Source: a virus. From it: 30,536 bases of DNA. Under the pieces are notes generated by a model. It was not told where the DNA came from. It saw nothing but the letters and a program-made list of their open reading frames with translations, and did no database searches. Shown here piece after piece: positions 19,773-27,383 of the stretch; within the stretch, counting starts at the first letter, position 1, and every line of letters starts with the position of its first letter. Location: positions 1 through 30,536 of the IMG/VR virus record IMGVR_UViG_3300027971_000160; one strand, given 5' to 3'. The translations under genes were made by a program, and so were the position numbers.

Positions 19773-20184
19773 CCATTTTTTGTTTTGAACGTGTTAAAAA
19801 TTTCTTGAAAGATTTCATGATGTCTTTTCCAGTGATGTCGAAGTAACTTTCGTTAATACTTTTAATTTCCACCATTACGCAAAAGAAGGTGAATGCCTTG
19901 GTCAACACCAAATCAACCGAAACAAACATTCCAATAATGTCGGCAATTACGAATTTTTCAAGGATGAACACCGCAACGATTCCACCCGAATAAAGCAAGG
20001 ATTTTGAAATGGTGCTTGACAACCTTCGCGACCGAATGGATTTCCACCCACCCAAATGAACACAACGCCAAATCCCGAAGACCATGTCAAGCCAAATGAA
20101 AAGAATCGCGATACAAACTAATGGTTTGATTGGGGACAAAATCGACACCAGGGAAAGCGCGAAAAGCAAAAGTTTATTCTTCAT
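19759..20184 (-). CDS. Holin (phage holin family 4-like, 141 aa)
   Basis: The 141-residue membrane protein has hydrophobic segments at about 4-15, 20-40 (LVCIAILFIWLDMVFGIW), 65-80 and 83-115 (KSLLYSGGIVAVFILEKFVI and later FTFFCVMVEIKS), with the pattern D-x-V-x-G and E-x-x-S-I-N-E of the bacteriophage holin family 4. The C-terminus is charged (KKFLTRSKQK). It overlaps the amidase start and lies downstream of a small membrane gene, giving a compact lysis cassette. It would make the inner-membrane lesion that lets the amidase through. Confidence 0.85.
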   Translation of the reverse strand: MKNKLLLFALSLVSILSPIKPLVCIAILFIWLDMVFGIWRCVHLGGWKSIRSRRLSSTISKSLLYSGGIVAVFILEKFVIADIIGMFVSVDLVLTKAFTFFCVMVEIKSINESYFDITGKDIMKSFKKFLTRSKQKMDEFK

Positions 20185-20368
20185 TGTCGTCTTGTTGTTG
20201 AAAATACATTTCCGTGAAAATTTGATAAAGGTTGTAAAAAAATAAAGCGAATCCCATTGCTTTCAAATAAAAAGATTCTTCGAACCACATCAAAAATGCG
20301 GTGATGAATGAACAAATAAAATACATCATTCCAAGTTGACGGAGGTGGTTGTGTTTAATCATTTTCAA
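20174..20368 (-). CDS. Small membrane protein, lysis cassette (64 aa)
   Basis: The 64-residue protein has two hydrophobic stretches (LGMMYFICSFITAFLMWF and LKAMGFALFFYNLYQIF), separated by an EESFY turn, and an acidic end (QQQDDNEE). Position directly before the holin, with 11 bases of overlap, suggests a holin partner or antiholin. No motif identifies it, so the lysis role is inferred from context. Confidence 0.7.
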   Translation of the reverse strand: MKMIKHNHLRQLGMMYFICSFITAFLMWFEESFYLKAMGFALFFYNLYQIFTEMYFQQQDDNEE

Positions 20369-20819
20369 AATTATAGTTGTCCATAGGAATTGCGCACCAA
20401 TCTTCGTTATCGTACACGTTCATCGCAATGTTCATTGTCCAGCCAGCCGTGACGTCGTGACTTCGGTTGATAAATGGGGATGTTGAAATTGAACCTTCGA
20501 CATCCAAGAATTCTTCGAATCTCCATTGCTTCAAAGTCGTGTGTATGTCTTTGCAAATGGACAAACAATCGGAATGTATTTCGTTAATTTGTCGGTATTC
20601 CTGAAGATTATATTTGTCAGCAATGGAAATGATTGCGTTGACTTGAACGCCGAAGTCGACAAGCGAACCAGGTTGCAAGGTCACAACCATCAACGGGTAA
20701 TCAATAGCATCACGCGAAACCGCATCCAAATAGTCACCTTGAAAGAAGCTATTTATTTGTCGATGCTCGTTTGCTATTATTTCGAATTCCCGCATCAATG
20801 CGTTTAATGTTCTGTCCAT
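20355..20819 (-). CDS. Head-tail connector/tail terminator-like protein (154 aa)
   Basis: The 154-residue protein opens MDRTLNALMREFEIIANEHR, has a mid-region strand AIDYPLMVVTLQPGSL, an alpha-helical IADKYNLQEYRQINEIHSDC and a C-terminal segment WTMNIAMNVYDNEDWCAIP. The combination of a long helix and strands ending in 'D-W-C-x-I-P' is one I associate with neck or tail-terminator proteins of Bacteroidetes phages. It lies between the connector gene and the lysis cassette. Specific role is uncertain. Confidence 0.65.
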   Translation of the reverse strand: MDRTLNALMREFEIIANEHRQINSFFQGDYLDAVSRDAIDYPLMVVTLQPGSLVDFGVQVNAIISIADKYNLQEYRQINEIHSDCLSICKDIHTTLKQWRFEEFLDVEGSISTSPFINRSHDVTAGWTMNIAMNVYDNEDWCAIPMDNYNFEND

Positions 20820-20877
20820 TTGTCAAATAAGTTTTAAGTTTTTCGATGTCCTTTTTATTCGCGACAAATTTTTTCAT
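20749..20877 (-). CDS. Possible small protein bridging connector and neck genes (42 aa)
   Basis: An ATG at 20877 overlaps the connector stop (ATGA) and opens a 42-codon frame to a TAG at 20749, overlapping the next gene by about 70 bases. The protein is basic, starting MKKFVANKKDIEKLKTYLTN and ending in IRNNSKRASTNK. The stop/start coupling is in its favour; the long overlap is against it. The 154-residue gene might instead start later. Confidence 0.4.
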   Translation of the reverse strand: MKKFVANKKDIEKLKTYLTNGQNIKRIDAGIRNNSKRASTNK

Positions 20878-21407
20878 ACAATCCATTGTAAAGGTGAATA
20901 ACCCGTTTTATCTTTCGTCACGTTGGTGTGACACAATGCGGGTGAACCATTCGGTGAACCACAACAATCAATGTACTCAGGAAAATGGTCACCGTTGTCA
21001 TCCATTAAATAACCAATTAATCGTTCTTTGTAAAACTGTGCATCTTTCAAAAGTTGATCCCGAAACACATAGGTATCGGGGGTGTTATTCGCTTGAATGT
21101 TTTCATCCCCAACACGACCAACTGATTTGTTGGTAAGCTTTTCGTTTAATAGTAACGCGCAACGATAGTCAACGTAAGCCACCAAACAAGGAACAACGTA
21201 ATCATTCATTAATGTAAGGTAGTTTGGATTCCAAGTGTTAGTCGCAACGCGTTGAAGTAACGCTCGGTAAAGCGGTGAACCCAACGCGGGTTGAACATTG
21301 ATGTCCTGACTTCGACGAATCGCAACCGCGAGAATCTTCGTGTCGGTGTTTTGGTGAATCAAACCCAATTTCTTCAGGTTTTCCACGGAAAGTAAATAGT
21401 TGTTCAT
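20874..21407 (-). CDS. Head-tail connector-like structural protein (177 aa)
   Basis: From the ATG at 21407 (overlapping the portal stop) the protein begins MNNYLLSVENLKKLGLIHQN and is mainly helical: DTKILAVAIRRSQDINVQPA, LGSPLYRALLQRVATN and LTLMNDYVVPCLVAYVDYRC. This layout (short helical protein after the portal, 'I-x-x-A-Q-x-x-x-I-x-P-x-L-G-x-x-L-Y') fits DUF6712-type head-tail connectors. The Cys-containing C-terminal loop (CCGSPNGSPALC) is unusual. An earlier Met at 21449 is possible but lies inside the portal end. Confidence 0.75.
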   Translation of the reverse strand: MNNYLLSVENLKKLGLIHQNTDTKILAVAIRRSQDINVQPALGSPLYRALLQRVATNTWNPNYLTLMNDYVVPCLVAYVDYRCALLLNEKLTNKSVGRVGDENIQANNTPDTYVFRDQLLKDAQFYKERLIGYLMDDNGDHFPEYIDCCGSPNGSPALCHTNVTKDKTGYSPLQWIV

Positions 21408-23365
21408 CATTGTCTTATTACTAATTGTTGAACCCATTCGTGTCGACAATAGGGTGTTGTTATTTTTGTTCGTGGATTCGTATATTCACCCCCACGATAA
21501 CGCCAAACGTCACGGTCAACGCGGTAACTGATTGCGTTTATGTCATCGCGTGAATACATTCGATTCAATTCTAAAAGTTTTATGCAAAATGGACGCGATG
21601 TTGTCTTCACTGGGGGAACGTCAGGACGTGTTCGGTACGAATAACGAACTTCAAACCTTTCCAATGGAATGTCAATGGCGTCCATTACGGACTTTCCCAA
21701 GCTATTCAATTCACCTCCTTGATTAATCATGTTCAAACCATCCAATTTTGCAATTGTTTCCGTTACGTTCTTTGTTGACGTGTTCAAAGCTTTCGCGATG
21801 CTTGGTGCATCTTCTCCGTCGTTCAATAGCTTCAAAATATCTTTGTCAGCACCCGTCAAGACCGCTTTGATTTCTCCGATTTTGTCGAATAGTTCCGTGC
21901 TTCGAGCAAACACGAATTCGCTTGGTGTGTTCCAATCAATTTTCTCGGTGTGAATGACCCTAAATTTTTTTTTATCTTCACCGTATTGCGCGAACACATC
22001 GATTTCATCTTCGTGTGAACACATTGAAAACGCCGTAGGTGTCATTCCGACAATCCTTCGGGCGGTTGCATCGTCGATGGTTGGGAATGAAGCAAGAACA
22101 ATTGACAATGCGCTTTCAGGCGTCAACAATCCTTCTTTAATTTTTGCAACCACATCAACAAGTGATGCGATTTGCGCTCCATTCAAGGCGCTTTTTGCCA
22201 CGTCAACAACGTCGGCGGTGGTGGTTGGTGTGTTCATGTCAGGCGTTGCGGTTGGTGTTGGTGTAATTACATCCTTTGGTAAAGGTGTCACGTCGCGAAG
22301 TTTAACTTTACCCGTGAAACCGCTTAATTCAACCATCATGTTCAACATCCATTCAACCCTTCTTTGACGCGCGTCAACGTAGGTTGATTTGAAAATGTTA
22401 AACAAGTCATCCGATTCCGCTGAATTAAACGAACCTTCGACTGTCACCCCGAACAATTGCGGTGATGTGATTGCGTGTGCAACCAAAATGTTTTGTTGAA
22501 CTGATTTCTCAGTCATCAAATAACGCTGGTCAAGGTTGTTGCCATTCAATGACATCACGGTGGGTGCTTCGTCTTTGCCGTTCGAGAATGTTAAAATAAT
22601 TTCCCCCGCATCTTCGACCGATTGCGAGCGACCCTTTACGTCCGATTTTATTCGATTCAATTCTTCGGTGGTTTCGGGGTAACCTGAAGGAAAGTTTATT
22701 AATGTTCCCGACTTGAAGCCGTTTTGCAATTCGTACATATGGAATTTCGAAATGTCCACGTCCGTTTGAATTGCCGTGATGCCACCGTAGTAGGTTGGTT
22801 TTGGGTAAATTCCAAGTTCTTTTCGACCGCGCAAATGTGGGTCTTTGTAATATAGCATAAACGAACCAACCGTGACGGTGTCATCGTATGCTTGAATAAC
22901 ACGAAGATTCGTTTTCTCGGGGGATTGGTTTAACGCCGTCCAATCGTCGGAAATGTAGTACGTTCTTTCATCCATTGACGCCCGTATGGAATCAAGACCA
23001 ATGTGTTCCCAACGAACAACGCGTGTTCCTTCTTTGTTCCAAGTTCCCTTTACGGCAAACCCGCCAAACATTTCACCATCGAATGCCATGCGTTCGGCAA
23101 GTTCATTCATGTCGAAGTCGCTCCACTGGTTGTCGATGAATGGTTGCAACATTCCCGAAACAATTTCCACACCACCACCCGCGATGTAATGCGTTTTATT
23201 TTTTATGATTCCTTGATGGTATGCGCTACCATTGTAAAGGTCAATTAAAAAAAATGGGTAATCGTTCTTTTTTCCCCATTTCACAAACCCTTGTGAACGG
23301 TCTTTTTCTTCGTCAGGTTTTTGAAAATCTTTTCGAAATGAAATCGATGTAAGCTTGTTATTCAT
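21407..23365 (-). CDS. Portal protein with C-terminal winged-helix and MuF-like domain (652 aa)
   Basis: The start at 23365 (MNNKLTSISFRKDFQKPDEE) is preferred because the upstream frame before it reads like leader. Portal features follow: GGFAVKGTW-like core, then VEGSFNSAESDDLFNIFKST and YVDARQRRVEWMLNMM, typical of portal proteins. The core ends near residue 385; a Thr/Pro-rich linker (TPTPTATPDMNTPTTTA) follows, then a helical repeat region. A winged-helix-like segment lies near 520-570 (GEDAPSIAKALNTSTKNVTE). The last 70 residues (TSRPFCIKLLELNRMYSRDD, then CRHEWVQQL) match a domain often fused to or encoded next to portals in Bacteroidetes phages, somewhat like the MuF head-morphogenesis domain. 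Fusion in a single chain is the notable feature. Confidence 0.85.
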   Translation of the reverse strand: MNNKLTSISFRKDFQKPDEEKDRSQGFVKWGKKNDYPFFLIDLYNGSAYHQGIIKNKTHYIAGGGVEIVSGMLQPFIDNQWSDFDMNELAERMAFDGEMFGGFAVKGTWNKEGTRVVRWEHIGLDSIRASMDERTYYISDDWTALNQSPEKTNLRVIQAYDDTVTVGSFMLYYKDPHLRGRKELGIYPKPTYYGGITAIQTDVDISKFHMYELQNGFKSGTLINFPSGYPETTEELNRIKSDVKGRSQSVEDAGEIILTFSNGKDEAPTVMSLNGNNLDQRYLMTEKSVQQNILVAHAITSPQLFGVTVEGSFNSAESDDLFNIFKSTYVDARQRRVEWMLNMMVELSGFTGKVKLRDVTPLPKDVITPTPTATPDMNTPTTTADVVDVAKSALNGAQIASLVDVVAKIKEGLLTPESALSIVLASFPTIDDATARRIVGMTPTAFSMCSHEDEIDVFAQYGEDKKKFRVIHTEKIDWNTPSEFVFARSTELFDKIGEIKAVLTGADKDILKLLNDGEDAPSIAKALNTSTKNVTETIAKLDGLNMINQGGELNSLGKSVMDAIDIPLERFEVRYSYRTRPDVPPVKTTSRPFCIKLLELNRMYSRDDINAISYRVDRDVWRYRGGEYTNPRTKITTPYCRHEWVQQLVIRQ

Positions 23366-23726
23366 AGATGTTAAAGTAAATAGGAGAATCGTATTCGTAA
23401 CTTGGAGAATCCGCTTCGACAACGTGCGCGCGTCCCGTTTCAACAAGTCCTTGCGAATTCACGGGATCTAAATTACCAGGGGAAGATTGCTGAAAAATGT
23501 TGTAAACGTAAAAACCATCGTAGATGAAATTTACATCGACGCCATCCGTCAAAACGAATTCATCGAATCGTTGGGTGGTCGTTGAAACATTCGTTAACAC
23601 ACACGTTTGGGTGTTGAACGATTGTTCGTGAATGAATTCAAATAGATAGTTCGGATTCGGGATTGTTGTCAATTCCGTCACCGTCACTATTAATGGCGTT
23701 GCTCCGTTTCTTTGTATTTTTAACAT
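23358..23726 (-). CDS. Small structural protein (122 aa) next to portal
   Basis: The 122-residue protein is beta-rich (MLKIQRNGATPLIVTVTELT, then VDVNFIYDGFYVYNIFQ) with no motif I recognise. It overlaps the portal start by 8 bases and the end of the 80-residue gene by 89 bases. In this position, between capsid and portal, it may be a decoration, head-stabilising or connector protein. Function unknown. Confidence 0.7.
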   Translation of the reverse strand: MLKIQRNGATPLIVTVTELTTIPNPNYLFEFIHEQSFNTQTCVLTNVSTTTQRFDEFVLTDGVDVNFIYDGFYVYNIFQQSSPGNLDPVNSQGLVETGRAHVVEADSPSYEYDSPIYFNIYE

Positions 23727-23880
23727 TGATTTTCTTTACTAAATTAGGTTCTTCAAGTTCAAAAATGTCCATCACTCCCAACGACAATAATAATTCCCCG
23801 TTGTTTTCTTCGACAAGGAACAAACGTCCCATCAATGGTGACCAAACTTTGCATCCGATAAATTCTTTTTTTATTTTCAT
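23638..23880 (-). CDS. Small structural/unknown protein (80 aa)
   Basis: The 80-residue protein starts MKIKKEFIGCKVWSPLMGRL and carries LLLSLGVMDIFELEEP, an N-terminal pattern I associate with small proteins in Bacteroidetes phage head modules. The last 29 residues (SNAINSDGDGIDNNPESELS region) run over the start of the next gene in another frame, suggesting that an earlier stop was lost and the C-terminus extended. The start lies 14 bases after a terminator hairpin. Confidence 0.6.
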   Translation of the reverse strand: MKIKKEFIGCKVWSPLMGRLFLVEENNGELLLSLGVMDIFELEEPNLVKKINVKNTKKRSNAINSDGDGIDNNPESELSI

Positions 23881-23893
23881 TTCGGCAAGTTAC

Positions 23894-23932
23894 AAAAAAA
23901 GGGGATAGGTTCAACCCCACCCCCTTAAAAAA
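23894..23932 (-). terminator. Intrinsic terminator (GGGG hairpin with T7)
   Basis: On the minus strand AAGGGGGTGGG pairs with CCTATCCCC around a GTTGAA loop, followed by T7 (plus-strand A7 at 23894-23900). The stem has nine pairs counting G-U. It sits after the 177-residue structural gene (stop 23945) and 14 bases before the next gene, so it should reduce transcription of the portal operon relative to the capsid genes. Confidence 0.78.
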
Positions 23933-23944
23933 GTTAGTAATTAA

Positions 23945-24478
23945 TTAGATAGATGGTGATTGCTGACCAATCAATGTCGCGTAAAGCACGGGTGACACGT
24001 CAGGCAATTCATCATTCTCCATTCCTTTCAACACGATAACGTGTCCTTTACGGTCGCTTTTCAAAATCCCTGAAGTGTATTCATTCGCGTCAGCTACCTG
24101 AAGACCTTCACCAAGACCAAGGGCAACGATTGTTCCGTCAGCATTTTCAACCAAACACATTACTTCGTTTTGTGCAAGCAAATGAATTTCGCTTCTTAAT
24201 TCTTTCGAATCCGATGCCAAAATCATGTTCAAAGTTTGTTCGTACCACAACGTCCCGTTGTTTTTGTCAACGCGAATGGGTGCAGTGTACGAAGATAAAT
24301 TTGATTTTAATTTGTAAAGGAAAGTTTCACCCGCCACCACAAGGGACATAAGTTCATTTGCTCCCGAAACCACCGCGCCTGAAGTTGCTCCCAAAGGAAA
24401 CAACAATACGCTTTTGATTCCGCCTTTTCCGTTGGTACACGTTCTGTCGTTGTACCCAGTTGTCATTTCACAAGCCAT
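23945..24478 (-). CDS. Virion structural protein (177 aa) downstream of major capsid
   Basis: The 177-residue protein starts MACEMTTGYNDRTCTNGKGG and continues IKSVLLFPLGA, a pattern seen in structural proteins of Bacteroidetes phages. The rest is beta-rich, with APIRVDKNNGTLWYEQTLNM and LRSEIHLLAQNEVMCLVENA, resembling tail-tube or decoration folds. It lies between two terminator-type hairpins, directly after the capsid gene, so it is probably made in large amount. Whether it is the tail tube or a head decoration cannot be decided from this view. Confidence 0.7.
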   Translation of the reverse strand: MACEMTTGYNDRTCTNGKGGIKSVLLFPLGATSGAVVSGANELMSLVVAGETFLYKLKSNLSSYTAPIRVDKNNGTLWYEQTLNMILASDSKELRSEIHLLAQNEVMCLVENADGTIVALGLGEGLQVADANEYTSGILKSDRKGHVIVLKGMENDELPDVSPVLYATLIGQQSPSI

Positions 24479-24494
24479 GTTTTATATTTTAATA

Positions 24495-24516
24495 AAGGGG
24501 TGATTTCCCACCCCTT
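24495..24516 (-). terminator. Terminator-like hairpin after the major capsid gene
   Basis: AAGGGGTG and CACCCCTT form perfect 8-base arms around a 6-base loop in the gap between the capsid stop (24530) and the next start (24478). On the minus strand the following bases are TATTAAAATATAAAAC, AU-rich rather than a clean T tract, so read-through is likely. It could also protect the capsid mRNA 3' end. Confidence 0.6.
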
Positions 24517-24529
24517 AATGATTAATTGA

Positions 24530-25495
24530 TTAAATTAAACCTTCGAATGTTCCGACTTGATTCAAGAATGGAACTTGAACACCCGCACGGAATTTTGAAC
24601 GTAAATAAATTACATCGTCATCGAATGAATACCACATATCGTAAGATTCGAAGTCAGACGTTAAGTCAGTTCCGAAGAAGAAATGTGATGCACGACCCGT
24701 GTAGATTTTTTTAGTTCCATTCAAACCGTTCACACGAACAACTCTCATGTTTGTACCTGGTAAAAGGATTTCGTTCAATGTTCCGATTTCATTTACATTG
24801 AAATGGTAAAGGTTTAAGTCAACCAAGTTTTTCAACAAGAAATTGAAATTCTCACGACCCGTGAAACAAATGAAATCTTCACCTTCAGCGATGTTCGATG
24901 GCGTGTTGGTAAACGCTTCGTAAAAGATGTCGAACGCGTTGGTTGCATCGATTGTAGTTGGACCGAATGTTTGATTCAAGTCAACGCATCCGTTCGCAAC
25001 GGTCAAGAATTGATTGAATCCATTCATGAAGGCAAGGTTACCCGTACCCGAAACTTTGTTACCTCTCCAAATCAATTTCTCCAATTCGAAAGAATGTAAT
25101 TTCAATAGGTAGTCAATCAATGTTTGTTCGAATGGCAAAGTTTTATCTTCAGCCATTGCACCTGGTCTAAGTGCCAATTGTGTCCAAAATCCCGCAAGGT
25201 CTTTTTGGCAAAATCTTTTTAAGTAACCGATTGTTTCAACGGAAATCGAACGGTCGGTGAAGATTGTGTCACCCGCTGGGGACATAGAACAATCACCAGT
25301 TTGATAAACGATTGAATCGTTCAACAATTTAAGGTCTTCAGTTCCTTTGATTCCTTGTTGGATTGCGATGTACTGAAGCGTTTGGGCTTCGGTCACCGAA
25401 CGGTGAATTAATTCTTCTCTTTGTTGGTCGATGTACGGAGAAAGTCCGTTTACATCATAGTCAAAATTTGACTTTACATAGTTTTTAATGCTCAT
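24530..25495 (-). CDS. Major capsid protein (321 aa)
   Basis: The 321-residue protein directly follows the protease and scaffold genes, in the order of HK97-type head modules. The N-terminus (MSIKNYVKSNFDYDVNGLSP) is followed by an alpha-helical stretch (IDQQREELIHRSVTEAQTLQ) and a long region with strands, ending RSKFRAGVQVPFLNQVGTFE. Such end sequences ('f-x-G-v-q') are typical of capsid proteins of this group. Size and position are the best evidence. There is no obvious N-terminal delta domain as in HK97, which agrees with a separate scaffold protein. Confidence 0.85.
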   Translation of the reverse strand: MSIKNYVKSNFDYDVNGLSPYIDQQREELIHRSVTEAQTLQYIAIQQGIKGTEDLKLLNDSIVYQTGDCSMSPAGDTIFTDRSISVETIGYLKRFCQKDLAGFWTQLALRPGAMAEDKTLPFEQTLIDYLLKLHSFELEKLIWRGNKVSGTGNLAFMNGFNQFLTVANGCVDLNQTFGPTTIDATNAFDIFYEAFTNTPSNIAEGEDFICFTGRENFNFLLKNLVDLNLYHFNVNEIGTLNEILLPGTNMRVVRVNGLNGTKKIYTGRASHFFFGTDLTSDFESYDMWYSFDDDVIYLRSKFRAGVQVPFLNQVGTFEGLI

Positions 25496-25498
25496 GGT

Positions 25499-26062
25499 TT
25501 ATATGTTTCTAAAGTTTTTCAAAAATAATTGTTTGGCTGTTAGGTTGCCAACCCTTGAAAATTTCTCGCTTTCTTTCGCTGGTTCGGATGGTTGCGCCTT
25601 GAAGCTTTCGAAGTCCGCTTTCAAAGATGCAATTGTTTCGTTTAGCGTTTTGTTGTTTTCGGAAATTGCATTCATCATTTCGGCAACCCCTTCGAGAACG
25701 GCTGTGAATGATTCAAGCTTTCCATTAACAATGGCTTCAACTTCTTCAGCTGACATTGATTGGTCAACTGGTGGTGTAACGTCATTATTTCCCCTTTCGT
25801 CAACCACTTCAGTAATGATTCCTTCAGCGTCAACGGTAACCGTAACACCTAAATAATCACCACCAAGGGCGTGTGTTCCTTCGGGTGCGGGGATGGAACC
25901 TGAATCGGTAACCACAAATAAAGGAAAACCAACTTCCAATGCTTCGAATTCAACGATGGTTGTTTCGTCAATCAATGTCGCTTGTTCAAATGTTTGGGGT
26001 GTCGCTTCAAATTTCGTTTTGAAATCGGAAAGAATCCCCATGATTTTATCGAATTTATTCAT
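25499..26062 (-). CDS. Head scaffold-like protein (187 aa)
   Basis: The 187-residue protein has an N-terminal segment MNKFDKIMGILSDFKTKFEA, an acidic middle (TVEADAEG and EVVDERGNNDVTPPVDQSMS), and a helical C-terminal half with ENNKTLNETIASLKADFESF and AKQLFLKNFRNI at the end. An acidic, helical, coiled-coil-prone protein between the protease and major capsid genes fits a scaffold. The C-terminal basic helix would be the usual capsid-binding part. It touches the capsid gene start (25495/25499). Confidence 0.78.
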   Translation of the reverse strand: MNKFDKIMGILSDFKTKFEATPQTFEQATLIDETTIVEFEALEVGFPLFVVTDSGSIPAPEGTHALGGDYLGVTVTVDAEGIITEVVDERGNNDVTPPVDQSMSAEEVEAIVNGKLESFTAVLEGVAEMMNAISENNKTLNETIASLKADFESFKAQPSEPAKESEKFSRVGNLTAKQLFLKNFRNI

Positions 26063-26079
26063 CTTAAAATTTTTCGTGT

Positions 26080-26694
26080 TTACTTATTATGTTTTGTTGT
26101 TCGGAATTTTATTCCTTGCAAAGCTTCAAGAATCGCTGACATCATTTGTTCTTCCGTCATTGTGCGCTTGGTGTCGATTAAATTGAACACACCTTCGATG
26201 CTGAATCCTTTGAACTTTCCTTTTTTCGCATCTTTCCAAAGTTGGTCGTCGTTTACTTTGTAGGACACCAACCACGAACCATCGTTCGCATCCTTGAACC
26301 TTTCGGGTGCGGTGAATCCACGTTCGTTGTCAATTTGGTAAGACATAATCATGTGTAACCCATCCACAACATTCTTCGAATTGTGTTCGATGTTTACGTT
26401 GTTGAAATTGTTTCTCCGAGCGTAATCAATCACGATGTCACGAATGGCGTCCTTCGTGAAAACAACGTAGTATTCTTCCTTGGTATTTTGGTCGAATCGA
26501 TAAATTGGTGTGTCGCTTGAAATGGCAATCCCAGTGATGACCATTTGTTCGTCGTTAAATTCGTATGCCATCTTGGAAAAGGTTTCAAAGTTCTTTTCGT
26601 GTGCGGGATATTCCACCAAAGAATTGAACGAAACCGTTGTTTCGGGATCATTTAAGTCGATGACGATTTCGTAAATTGGTAGGTCTTTTTTCAT
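26080..26694 (-). CDS. Prohead protease, XkdF-like serine protease (204 aa)
   Basis: The 204-residue protein matches the XkdF/peptidase S78_2 pattern: ITGIAISSDTPIYRFDQNTK, then VVFTKDAIRDIVIDYARRNN, FNNVNIEHN (H104) and later SWLVSYKVNDDQLWKDAKKG followed by KGFSIEGVFNLI. The mid His and the G-F-S-I-E-G motif are the usual conserved landmarks. It processes scaffold and capsid protein during head maturation, and the scaffold and capsid genes follow directly. Its start lies 26 bases from that of the opposite-strand glycosyltransferase gene. Confidence 0.85.
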   Translation of the reverse strand: MKKDLPIYEIVIDLNDPETTVSFNSLVEYPAHEKNFETFSKMAYEFNDEQMVITGIAISSDTPIYRFDQNTKEEYYVVFTKDAIRDIVIDYARRNNFNNVNIEHNSKNVVDGLHMIMSYQIDNERGFTAPERFKDANDGSWLVSYKVNDDQLWKDAKKGKFKGFSIEGVFNLIDTKRTMTEEQMMSAILEALQGIKFRTTKHNK

Positions 26695-26720
26695 ATTACT
26701 TTATTATGTATTTTTGTTCG

Positions 26721-27383
26721 ATGAATTTTGTTTACCCTTATCGAAGAAGTCGCAACGATTTCGACATTCTTCAATCAATGCGCTTTGTTGTCATGTCATT
26801 TCCTGAAGCATCCATCACCACGGTGGGTGACAAGGTCGAAGGAATCGACAACATCCCTTGCAAACAATTGAACAACATTCGGGGTGCGGACGTGACCAAC
26901 AAAATGTTGACGTATGCGCGTGAACGTGGTGGTGAATTTATCTACATGAACGATGACTTTTACGTTACGCCAAAACTTCGCGCCGACATTCCGATTCATT
27001 CAGGTGAATTGAAAATCGTTGACCAACATCCGAGCCATTACAAAATAGCGATGAAAAACACAATTGAATTGTTGAATAAATACGATTTGACAACATACAA
27101 TTTTGAAACGCATTCACCCATTCTAATTGATTCGGCAAAGCTGGTCACTTTATTCGATTCCCTTGATTGGCAAAATCACAATCATTTCATCAAGTCAATT
27201 TATTTGAATCACCATTTACCCGAGGAAATCCGTTTAGGTCACAACGTCAAGCTTCACATGGACAACATTCCAAAAGCTGAAGAATTACTTCGAACATACG
27301 GATGCTTTTCAACCAACGAAACATTCTTGACCCCTCGAGGTCGGTCATGGCTTACCAACTTGTTTTGGTTTCCTGAAGTTTGA
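26721..27383 (+). CDS. Stealth-like/GT-A glycosyltransferase on the opposite strand (220 aa)
   Basis: The only clear plus-strand gene. From the ATG at 26721 the protein begins MNFVYPYRRSRNDFDILQSM, with a conserved core GGEFIYMNDDFYVTPKL (NDD at 77-79), then YNFETHSPILIDSAKL (H131) and HNHFIKSIYLNHHLPEEIRL. The 'F-I-Y-x-N-D-D-x-x' motif is the CR2 signature of Stealth-type hexosamine phosphotransferases or related GT-A enzymes. The gene ends 32 bases inside the tape measure gene's 3' end and starts 26 bases from the protease start, so it fits tightly between two minus-strand genes. A TATTTTTG box 5 bases before the ATG would give an almost leaderless message. It is probably a cargo gene (moron). 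Confidence 0.82.
   Translation: MNFVYPYRRSRNDFDILQSMRFVVMSFPEASITTVGDKVEGIDNIPCKQLNNIRGADVTNKMLTYARERGGEFIYMNDDFYVTPKLRADIPIHSGELKIVDQHPSHYKIAMKNTIELLNKYDLTTYNFETHSPILIDSAKLVTLFDSLDWQNHNHFIKSIYLNHHLPEEIRLGHNVKLHMDNIPKAEELLRTYGCFSTNETFLTPRGRSWLTNLFWFPEV

Noticed and set aside
21954-22367. 137-codon plus-strand frame opposite the portal gene
   Set aside because: It is Ser/Thr/Val-rich from the complement of portal codons and shows no domain.
26709-26716. TATTTTTG on the plus strand as a certain promoter of the Stealth-like gene
   Set aside because: It matches TAnnTTTG, but the nearest TTG upstream is about 30 bases away, outside the usual 17-23. The same 8 bases occur near 4492, where no plus-strand gene follows. 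It is kept only as a suggestion.
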